A stretch of 39,951 nucleotides of DNA. Origin: Dimargaris cristalligena (Eukaryota; Kickxellomycota; Dimargaritomycetes; Dimargaritales; Dimargaritaceae). Below the pieces are notes generated by a model. The model was not told the origin of the DNA, did no database searches, and worked only from the letters and a program-made list of their open reading frames with translations. Numbering within the stretch: the first letter of the stretch is position 1; the number at the start of each line of letters is the position of its first letter. The stretch lies in NCBI GenBank assembly GCA_027576995.1, contig JANBQC010000238.1, positions 1 through 39,951 on the forward strand, in the 5' to 3' direction. Of this stretch, positions 32,301 through 39,951 are shown piece by piece. Made by a program: the position numbers and the translations under genes.

Positions 32301-33626
32301 TGGTGTTTGGCTAGATTTTTGAAGGTCCGCCCTATAACATGTTGAACCGGTTGGATTTGTCTGCGCCCGTCCCTTTCTCCCTCTTCCACCACTTTATATA
32401 TTTTAAATTAGTCACTGCTCTCCCCTGTAGTGATGTGTAGCCCCGCCACTTAACACACCCCATCCCCCTTATATATCTACTTATTTTAAAACTTTAATGT
32501 ATCTATCTATATTTCCACAGATTACGCGTGTTTGAAGATACCTATATATGCCCTAGTCCTATCCAGCCGCCCACTTACTCCGCATCCATCTACTACTCCT
32601 GCCCGCATATAGGGCCTCGTTATTTCCTAGGCCACTACAAAGCCAAGGCTCAACTCCCCCGCTTCCCGTTTGCGAACTCGCTAGTATTCCAGCCGGAGCA
32701 CAGCCCCTTCCCGAATACTGTTGCCTAGCTCCCTGGGGCCATTTACGTTTTCGGTAAGTACTTCCAACCTGACCTTGTACTACCATTACCGCTTTTCTCC
32801 GGGTGTAACCTCCCACCCTTGCCACTAGTGCCAGCGTCCCTTATGCGGAAATATCGCACTGCAGTGGTATAGTATATGCCTAACATTAGGTACGGTTTAT
32901 ACTCTATCCATTTACACCGTCTCACATGAGCAATTCTTTAAGATATTACGATTTAAGACGTTCCTCACCCCCCCCTTCTTTCCCAGTTCCAGGTCCAGTT
33001 GGCTGGACTCTGTATTACTTCATGGTATTCTTCTCCATTTACGAAGACTGGCGATCGGTCCTTTCGTTCTAACATTGGCTAATTGCAACCGCCTCCCTTC
33101 CATTCGCTCCTTCACTTTATGAAAGTCGACGCGAATCGGTTTTAGTTTAGACTACTCCAGCGGTCTCCACCACATTACTGACTATCTCTTCCATTGCACC
33201 TAGCTCCGGACTGGTCCCAAACCAGTTTATTTCCCGAGCCACTTTGAAGCTGCCCCCTCATTCTTCCTCTTCTCACTTGCACTCAATGGTTCAGTGTTTT
33301 TGGAACCTTGTTTTTACGTTTCTCTAATTGACAGCACTCCATATATTTACATTTATGTGAATACAATGCTCACAGACAATCAATAGTGGGCGCCCGAGCC
33401 AATCATACACACTATTTTCTCACCACCTAAATCATTTCAGATTTTTTTCTTGTTAATATACCTCACTCACTCTCGTCCTTTGACTTACATCCCCCTGACT
33501 CTCTCTATACGCCATATCCCCCTCTCTCCTGCCTCTTCCCCCAGCCGGCCCAGGTACACTGCCCCCCCTGTCTAGTTTCCAATACATACTGCCTCCGCGT
33601 ATCCCCCTCACCCACCCATTGGGCTC
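32301..33626 (+). promoter_or_regulatory. Pyrimidine-rich leader/promoter of the ArfGEF gene, with likely leader intron
   Basis: The plus strand becomes strongly CT-rich towards the gene. A consensus donor GTAAGT at 32754-32759 pairs well with an acceptor after a long C/T tract ending TTTCCCAG at about 32986, giving an intron of about 233 bp. A second acceptor-like ATTTCAG ends near 33440. In-frame stops upstream of 33627 argue that this is untranslated leader. Confidence 0.45.
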
Positions 33627-36600
33627 ATGTCAAGCATGAGTACACAGAGTCAGACACTGGCGACCGCTCCTCCTCTGCAGCCTCCTCCGTCGTTCAAGAG
33701 TAAGGCCTCCGGGTTCTTTTCGCGACTAGCTCGTCAACCTTCTTCCCCCCAGTTGAACACTTCCGCTAGCCGGCCTCCTTACCCACCCTCTGCGGTTCCT
33801 CATTCCCGCTCTGCTGCGCCGAGTCTACCACCGGTTGGGTCCCACTCCCGCACAACCCCATCTACGCCTTCCAACATCACCACTTTTCAATCCCAGCTCT
33901 CTCCCCCACCTTGGGACCCCACTCTGCTGAACCTCCCCTCCGTCAGTGCCCACCACGACTCCAAATCCACCAAAACGCCTGGGTGCCTTCCCTCCTTTCT
34001 CCCTAACCCCGCTCCCCCAAACGGTACCAAGTTTGACCCGCTGATCAGCCCAACGTTCTTTGAGAAGCTTCAGCGGCTTAACATCTCTCGCTCACACATT
34101 GACCGCCACTCTCCTTTATCTTCCCCCATCGAATCTGTGAGTTCAGACCTCATCACGACCTTCACCCCTGGTACGTCTGTACCTAGTGCTAGTCACAACA
34201 CTGGTTCGGTCTCCGTCTTCAGTCTACCCACGGCGACACGTCCCTCTACGACCAGCCAGTTCCCACCGTCAACGGCTCAGCCCTCTTTAGATATGCCGTT
34301 TGACCCCAGCCGTCCCCAGCTACCCCACTCAGCCGCTAAATTTTCACCTAAAGGAGCTACTACGGATAAGCCGCCAGCCCCACCAGATTCTTCCCCCATA
34401 ATACCCGCCCGCCGCCCCAAGAAAATGTCCTCCTTCTGGCGTTTCTTCAACAAATCAGAGACCCCCGCCGACTCCAAACTCACCGGTTCTCCCACACTGT
34501 CCGTGACTTCCTCGTCCACCAGCGGTGTCAAGCACACTCGGTCCCAGTCCGGCCACCTACCCTCATCGACCCACTCTTCCCCAGTAAAGCTTCAGTCCCG
34601 GTCGCACCACAACTCACCGGCCGGACCCGCTCCCCGGATGCTTCCCTCGATGTCGACCCCCGCAGCTAGCCAAACCACAGTAGCATTGGTGCAGACGCCC
34701 TCGGTTACCCGGTCGTCATCCACCCGGCCCAGCGATACAGTCACCGAAGGGGATGACGTCGATTTTCAGTCGGCGCGGGAGTACCCTAGTCAGCGGGAAT
34801 CCCTTACGGGAACGTCTGGGACACCCTCCGAGCCCCCTGGTGAGGAGGTGACGTCGTCCATTCCGTATCTGGAGACGCGTCCCGTCCCGTCCCCCGTGGC
34901 AGTGTCCCGACCAACCACGGATAATGATCATGTGGCCTTGGCGGACCTGGTCAAGGATTCGAGCAATTCGCCATTCCAGAAGGACAAGCCCCTCCCCCCC
35001 ACTCCCACGGAGGAAAAGGCTCTGGAACCCGCGCTCGAGTCTAGTCACCCTGCCCCCGTGCTAAAGAAATCGGTCAGTTCGCCATCCACATCCGAGGCCG
35101 TAAGTGGAGGCCTCGTTCCGCTTGACAGTCCCGATGCCCAGGCCCAGGAGATTGCGGCCTGTCTATTCCACAACGACGACCCCACCATCAGCCCCGAAGA
35201 ATACGTAGAATACCTCGGAAAACGCGGCCCCCTCTTCGTTCGTATCCGGGCCCATTACTTTAATCACTTTGATTTCCACGGGGCCTCCCTTGAAGAGGCC
35301 TTCCGGTCACTCTGCGCTCATCTATTTGTGCGCGGTGAATCGCAAGTGATTGACCGGATACTGATCGACTTTTCTCGACGTTATTGGAATTGTAATCCCC
35401 GACACCCCCTCCTCACCGATGAGGACATTGTGTACGCTATCGTGTTCTCCCTACTCCTGTTGAACACCGACTTGCACGTTTCGCAGTCTGATGAGAAACT
35501 GTCGAAGCAAAAATTTATTGAGCTGACCCTCACCACCATTGACACCTGTCGGCAGATTACCGCTCGCAAGCGGGAACAGCATGTCCAGCCCTCCGCACCC
35601 AATCCCGGCATTCTGACCTCCCCTATTCTGTCCCCGATGATGAAGGACCTCAATGCCAGCCAGCCTGTCATTCCCGAGCGTACCACTTCGGATATGGCCG
35701 GGTCATCTCGGTCTCGTTTAGGTATCGCACCAAATACGGCCAGCTCCGGCAAACGGTTCAGCTTTTTCGACGCCGCCGGCATTGGCTTAGGTGCCAATAC
35801 TTTTGGGTCGCGCAATAATGAGCGGAGTGCCTTGTCGAGCAATGCCTCCATCTCAAGTAAAGACCCCTCGCCAAATACCGCCCTAATCACCCTTCTCAAG
35901 GAGCTGTACGCCTCCATCAAACACCAGAAACTGGCCCAGCCCAGCGAGGCTCTCCTGCTCTCAAGAGCCTCCCTGTCCTCTTTCCGCTCTGGATCTAACG
36001 GACCTGCTCCTAATGGCGGAACCAATCTAACACGCTCCCGGTCTGTATCGGGCCTAGGGCCCAATCAGATGCTGATGGGTCAGTCACAGCGGTCCAACCG
36101 ATACCTGGGCCCTCGCCGTGGACTGCTGGGACTGGCTGCCGTGGCGGAGGCTACTGGTGCCGATCGTCCCCCGGGTGTCCACCAGACATCCCCTATTGCC
36201 GCGGTTCTGACTGCTTCCGCAAGCACCCTTCCCTTTGATGGGGAGAGCCGGCCCAGCTTGAATGCCTCCTCCCCCCGTTTGATCAGTTTGCGGTTTAATC
36301 CCGCCTCACCCGGCCGAAGCCGGGCGGCCTCCGTGTCCTCCCTATCCCCTTCAAAGAAGATGAACCCCTTCTCAGCATCTGTAGTGATGTCCGAGGAGGA
36401 TGACTTTGGCTACCAAGACCAGTACGCCCAAAGCCTCAATGCCAGTATATTGATGACCGGCCACTACTCGAACGACTACCCCGAGACCCCCATTCCGAAC
36501 CACATGGGCTATGACGACCGGTTCGTCAAGAGCTGCGTGCTGGTGCGGAAACATCTGATGGAGCGCAGTGATCGCAAAGCCACCAACCGGTCCTGGAAAC

Positions 36601-37976
36601 AGTGTTTTGTCATTCTCGAACACGGGATGCTTAATATGTACAAGACCGAGAAAGGTCAGGCCTACGGTTGCGAACTGACCGACCCCGCTCTCCAGTTAGG
36701 GCACGTATCATTACGACACAGTCTCACCAACGCCCTGCCCTCACCTGGCTACTCCCGCGTACGGCCCTTTGTGTTCGCCATCCAGCTACCCCACGGTGGA
36801 GTGTACCTATTCCAAGCTGGCACCAGGGAGCAGTTGGAAGAGTGGGTGCAATGTTGTAACTACTGGGCGGCCCGGGAGAGTAAAGAGCCGCTGATTGGTG
36901 GTGTATGTAACATTGACTACGGCTGGGTCGATAACGGAGATGATTCAGCAAGTGAGCGCAGCGTCGCCGTCTCGGTTACCGGCCCTTCCGAGACCCCACT
37001 GGCTAATCTGACGAACCAGAATCCCATAGTAGCCCCACTCAACTACCATTCTGCTGAATCCAGTGTCTCCCTCGCCGTGGATTCAGCCTCAGATATCAAA
37101 TCATCCTCCAAGAGCAATGACAATCTGTCGGTAATTTATGACCAGAGTGAGAATGACCTGTCAGTATTGAGTCAGTCACCAGCCAACCCCACTGGGATAC
37201 CAGTTCTGCCCAACAGCATCTACGAGTGGAAACCCCCCGCCCAGTCCCTAATTCGGTCCAATTTGGATGAGAATGCCCAGCTGAGGGCTCTTCTCAAACA
37301 AATATCGCATCTGGAAAACCAACTCAGTCGCCACCAGGACCTGCGGTCGTCCATTGACCGGCGCTACGTGGGTCGTACACCTGTGTACAACAAGGCCTTC
37401 TCCAACTGGGAGCGTAAGAGTCAGTATTTACTCCGGGAACTCATCAAATACCAAACCTACGCTGACTGCCTTAAAAGTGCGATTTCCACCCGACCAGCTA
37501 CGTCTGCAGCCAGTGGGGGTGAGGCTAGCAATAGCGGAACCCTCTCGGGGAACAACAATTCCACGGCCACTTCCCGTACGGGCTCGGTCCACGCCCAAAA
37601 GCGAACGCTCTCTCGGCCGCCGTCGTTCCACCAGTTGGGTGACCAGACCCCGGGCACCACCCGATCCATCGCCGAAGACCTGCCCCTCGCCCATAGCATC
37701 CCCGTTCGCACATCATCGGCCCGGTTGAAGACACAGGCGAGCGTGGTTGACTTGGCCAAGTCATTCCCCACCCCTGTAACAACACCTGCCGTCATCCATT
37801 CTAACCACGCCTCCAATACCAGTCTTAAGGACCGGGCGATTGCCAGTGCCACCCCTATTGCACCACTGCCCGCCCCAGCCCCAGCACCAACACCAGAGGC
37901 AGTCTCAGCTCCCTTGGCCGGCTCTGGGCCCGAAAACCCCGATGCTAATGAACCCCCTGCCCCACTACAAACATAA
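33627..37976 (+). CDS. Sec7-PH Arf guanine-nucleotide exchange factor (EFA6/PSD-like)
   Basis: This single-exon gene encodes 1449 aa. Residues 1-500 are Ser/Pro/Thr-rich and probably disordered. A Sec7 domain spans about 508-645: AACLFHNDDPTIS, then RSLCAHLFVRGESQVIDRI with the catalytic glutamate at E571, then FSRRYWNCNPRHPLLTD and FSLLLLNTDLH. It catalyses GDP-to-GTP exchange on an Arf-family GTPase. A PH domain follows at about 964-1088 (SWKQCFVILEHGMLNMYK, ending EEWVQCCNYWAARE). A helical region lies at about 1211-1286 (LRALLKQISHLENQL, LLRELIKYQTYADCL). Sec7-PH-helical order is that of EFA6/PSD and fungal Yel1-type GEFs of the plasma membrane. The Sec7-PH linker is long (over 300 residues), and the tail is Ala/Pro-rich. 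The ATG at 33627 follows in-frame stops; a second ATG lies three codons later. Confidence 0.9.
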   Translation: MSSMSTQSQTLATAPPLQPPPSFKSKASGFFSRLARQPSSPQLNTSASRPPYPPSAVPHSRSAAPSLPPVGSHSRTTPSTPSNITTFQSQLSPPPWDPTLLNLPSVSAHHDSKSTKTPGCLPSFLPNPAPPNGTKFDPLISPTFFEKLQRLNISRSHIDRHSPLSSPIESVSSDLITTFTPGTSVPSASHNTGSVSVFSLPTATRPSTTSQFPPSTAQPSLDMPFDPSRPQLPHSAAKFSPKGATTDKPPAPPDSSPIIPARRPKKMSSFWRFFNKSETPADSKLTGSPTLSVTSSSTSGVKHTRSQSGHLPSSTHSSPVKLQSRSHHNSPAGPAPRMLPSMSTPAASQTTVALVQTPSVTRSSSTRPSDTVTEGDDVDFQSAREYPSQRESLTGTSGTPSEPPGEEVTSSIPYLETRPVPSPVAVSRPTTDNDHVALADLVKDSSNSPFQKDKPLPPTPTEEKALEPALESSHPAPVLKKSVSSPSTSEAVSGGLVPLDSPDAQAQEIAACLFHNDDPTISPEEYVEYLGKRGPLFVRIRAHYFNHFDFHGASLEEAFRSLCAHLFVRGESQVIDRILIDFSRRYWNCNPRHPLLTDEDIVYAIVFSLLLLNTDLHVSQSDEKLSKQKFIELTLTTIDTCRQITARKREQHVQPSAPNPGILTSPILSPMMKDLNASQPVIPERTTSDMAGSSRSRLGIAPNTASSGKRFSFFDAAGIGLGANTFGSRNNERSALSSNASISSKDPSPNTALITLLKELYASIKHQKLAQPSEALLLSRASLSSFRSGSNGPAPNGGTNLTRSRSVSGLGPNQMLMGQSQRSNRYLGPRRGLLGLAAVAEATGADRPPGVHQTSPIAAVLTASASTLPFDGESRPSLNASSPRLISLRFNPASPGRSRAASVSSLSPSKKMNPFSASVVMSEEDDFGYQDQYAQSLNASILMTGHYSNDYPETPIPNHMGYDDRFVKSCVLVRKHLMERSDRKATNRSWKQCFVILEHGMLNMYKTEKGQAYGCELTDPALQLGHVSLRHSLTNALPSPGYSRVRPFVFAIQLPHGGVYLFQAGTREQLEEWVQCCNYWAARESKEPLIGGVCNIDYGWVDNGDDSASERSVAVSVTGPSETPLANLTNQNPIVAPLNYHSAESSVSLAVDSASDIKSSSKSNDNLSVIYDQSENDLSVLSQSPANPTGIPVLPNSIYEWKPPAQSLIRSNLDENAQLRALLKQISHLENQLSRHQDLRSSIDRRYVGRTPVYNKAFSNWERKSQYLLRELIKYQTYADCLKSAISTRPATSAASGGEASNSGTLSGNNNSTATSRTGSVHAQKRTLSRPPSFHQLGDQTPGTTRSIAEDLPLAHSIPVRTSSARLKTQASVVDLAKSFPTPVTTPAVIHSNHASNTSLKDRAIASATPIAPLPAPAPAPTPEAVSAPLAGSGPENPDANEPPAPLQT

Positions 37977-38711
37977 TAGAGTTCCGGGTTATTCGTAGTG
38001 TTTAGTATGCCATATATAATCTCACCTATTACCCTGTTCAACTGTGCAGCCCCCCCTCTTCCTCATCTTCATGTATGCCCCATTATTAATATAAAACTCA
38101 ACCTTATTTTCAACCTGCTTAATGCATCCATACTTACTACTACATCAACCTCATTTATTTATATTATACATATTATACGTATATACTATATTCGCAGCTC
38201 GTTTCATATATTATTTCACCAGACTCGATTACGTATATGTTATAAATGCCACATTATCTGTTCGATATAGTTGTATTTTAAATACCGGCCCAGCGCCTAA
38301 GTAGAACGCGATGTATCCCGCCTATAGGTGTGTTAGTATCCCTACCGGCTTTATTTTCCTTCCCCTTCATGGTGAATTTCTGGCTGTATTTCATTACAAT
38401 ATTACTGTGTTTTTCTAAATAAAAGATGGCAGGTCATTTAACTAGGCACTACATTAGCCCGAATTTCGCACTTTGACTCTTTCGACGATTGGAGGTGTGA
38501 TTGGGTATTGGGCGGGTTTTGGTGCTGTTAAATGTTTAATGATAAATGGAGAAAACTTAGCAGGGGTGGCTGCTGGTGCGTATGATAATAATATAAATGC
38601 AAAATCGGGGGAAATGAAAAGGACGGCTGGTCTAATGCAGGACCATTAGCCTGGAAATCGAATGATAAAATCAGGTAATTGGGTGACAATATGAGATCGA
38701 TTCTTCGGTCA
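37977..38711. other. Convergent 3' region of ArfGEF and ARL2 genes
   Basis: AT-rich. An AATAAA signal at 38418-38423 (+) could polyadenylate the ArfGEF transcript about 440 bp after its stop. No further gene is seen; the 38528-38752 frame overlaps the ARL2 3' end out of frame. Confidence 0.45.
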
Positions 38712-39266
38712 TTAGTCGTACATGTAAATTCGGGAGGCGATGTCGCCCACAATCCAGTCCATGCCTTCCAAAAGATTTTCGCCCGTTACGGCACTACAGG
38801 GCAAAACGGACCAGTGGTGGGTGGTAATATCGCGCAGCCGCAACCGGTCGATGATTTCGGCGGTACTCAACGCCCCTTGAATGTCCTGTTTATTAGCCAG
38901 TACCAGCAACGACGCCCCCGCGAGTTTCTCTTCCTTTAACAGCCCGGCCAGTTCCTGGTGACAGTCCGGCAAACGGAGGTGGTCCACGGCGTCCACGACC
39001 CAGACTAACCCATCAGTTTGTTCGAAATAATTCCGCCAGTACGACCGGAGGGACTTTTGCCCGCCAATGTCCCAGACATTGAGCTTGTAGGCCCCGTGGA
39101 CGAGGGTCTTGATGTTAAACCCTAAAGTAGGGGAAATGGTGTCAATGGGCTCGCCGTTGATCTTCTTGAGAATCGTGGTTTTGCCCGCATTGTCGAGCCC
39201 GAGCATCAGGATGCGCATCTCCTTCTCCTTCTGGCGGTTCTTGCGGAGTATCGTGAGTAGACCCAT
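38712..39266 (-). CDS. ARL2: ADP-ribosylation factor-like GTPase 2
   Basis: This intact single-exon gene encodes 184 aa, the same length as animal ARL2. The protein begins [11 protein letters not shown]. The P-loop is GLDNAGKTT (23-31). Switch I has the [13 protein letters not shown] pattern (43-55). The switch II motif is [18 protein letters not shown] (65-82). NKQD (125-128) and [10 protein letters not shown] bind the base. These segments, especially LGFNIKT and the RSYWRNYFE run, are diagnostic of ARL2 rather than ARF1 or ARL3. ARL2 regulates tubulin folding cofactors, microtubules and release of lipidated cargo from PDEdelta-type carriers. In-frame sequence extends upstream to 39407 without a reason to start there; the ATG at 39266 matches the family N-terminus. 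The stop is TAA. It converges on the ArfGEF gene, but that GEF type normally acts on Arf proteins, so no functional link follows. Confidence 0.95.
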   Translation of the reverse strand: MGLLTILRKNRQKEKEMRILMLGLDNAGKTTILKKINGEPIDTISPTLGFNIKTLVHGAYKLNVWDIGGQKSLRSYWRNYFEQTDGLVWVVDAVDHLRLPDCHQELAGLLKEEKLAGASLLVLANKQDIQGALSTAEIIDRLRLRDITTHHWSVLPCSAVTGENLLEGMDWIVGDIASRIYMYD

Positions 39267-39951
39267 GGTGCCGCGGGGGAGGGTGATTGTAAAAGCTATG
39301 TCGGTGGTTAATGGTATAGCCCGATAAAATAAAATACAAAGAAAGGAGATGACGTTTATGACAAGGTGGGGATTGACTACCCGAGTTAGTATGGTATGGA
39401 ATGGCACATGGGGGGATTAGCTAAACCCCGGGAACGTCCATTGGAAGGTGCGGTCCAATTCGGCCCATTTGGAAAAGTATGCCAAAAAATAATAATGACT
39501 GGGTCACACTGGGCGGAGTTTCATACATTACATATTGTACTGGTAAGTAAGTAGTCGGTGGGTCTGACGCGGCCTTTGGTCCAGTTGATTTACGGGGGGT
39601 TTCTGCTTACGCGACCCGATTTTCCGGTTGGAGCACCAGCGGAGTCACCCGCTAGTATATAAATATAAGGAAAACACCAATTTTTAAGTAGGACCCAATC
39701 TAGCTTGAAATGGTCAAGTATTCACCGCCCGTTGGGGTTAACTAAACCGGGGCTAAGTATCGCCGGCTGTGGTAATTTGTCTTTTACAGCGAAATAGAAT
39801 TTTAAAGATCCCGTACCTCGCTACCCAGGGATTCCAAGCAAAACAAAAGGGTAGCAACACTGCAACCGCCAGGCGAGGCGGAACACCCAACTATAGAGCG
39901 ACTAGGACATCCGGCCAATGAAATCGTCCAACCCGTCCCTCCCCTTACATC
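39267..39951. promoter_or_regulatory. Upstream region of ARL2
   Basis: The ARL2 promoter side (minus strand). A TATTTTATTTTA element lies near 39325-39340, about 60-75 bp before the ATG, and a CCC-rich leader is adjacent to the start. No further gene is supported to the window end. Confidence 0.4.

Noticed and set aside
9849..33000. CRISPR-like array or short tandem array
   Set aside because: Only simple microsatellites and homopolymers occur; no regularly spaced direct repeats are seen.
35381..36064. 227-codon minus-strand frame inside the ArfGEF gene
   Set aside because: It is a shadow of the Sec7-region coding sequence and has no recognisable domain.
9976..39266. Reassigned nuclear stop codon
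   Set aside because: Intact genes in the window end normally at TAG (kinase, lipase, I9 inhibitor) and TAA (ArfGEF, ARL2, the three-exon unknown gene).

Overview
The window is fungal nuclear DNA. The genes carry short GT-AG introns with pyrimidine-rich acceptors and some CTAAC-like branch points. They have CT-rich leaders and Kozak-like CCACCATG starts, and they encode typical fungal/eukaryotic proteins: an inositol polyphosphate kinase, a C2/class-3 lipase, a proteinase B type inhibitor, a Sec7-PH ArfGEF and ARL2. The large spacers, AT-rich repeat block and spread of confident genes suggest a repeat-bearing, possibly early-diverging fungus. I cannot name the genus from sequence alone.

Layout. 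(1) 1-9300 is a repeat block. It holds four solo LTRs of one ~585-bp family (about 195-739 +, 3881-4466 -, 5045-5629 +, 8689-9272 +), one with a perfect 5-bp target duplication. It also holds two diverged direct copies of an undescribed ~2-kb repeat (about 1840-3870 and 5865-7790), with one LTR nested in the first copy. A decayed minus-strand coding frame lies at 959-1360. (2) 9.7-16.7 kb has an IPMK-family kinase on the plus strand. It faces three minus-strand loci: a three-exon unknown protein, a decayed gene with nine in-frame stops, and a secreted-type protein with one in-frame TGA. (3) 16.7-23.1 kb is mostly non-coding or unresolved, apart from a compact 94-residue cysteine-rich protein. 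(4) 23.1-28.7 kb has two minus-strand spliced genes: a DAGL-like C2 lipase (1206 aa, one intron) and an inhibitor I9/Pbi2-like protein (95 aa, four exons, first coding exon only 13 nt). (5) 28.7-33.6 kb is a long spacer ending in the pyrimidine-rich leader of a 1449-aa EFA6/PSD-like ArfGEF (33627-37976 +), which converges on an intact ARL2 GTPase (38712-39266 -).

The confident genes belong to inositol-phosphate and lipid signalling, vacuolar protease control, Arf-family GTPase regulation and tubulin-cofactor biology. They are on mixed strands and show no sign of an operon-like cluster. The most unusual points are the nonsense-only damage in several neighbouring minus-strand frames, the cysteine-rich small protein, and the nested, apparently undescribed repeat family. 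I see no CRISPR array, no rRNA and no convincing tRNA.
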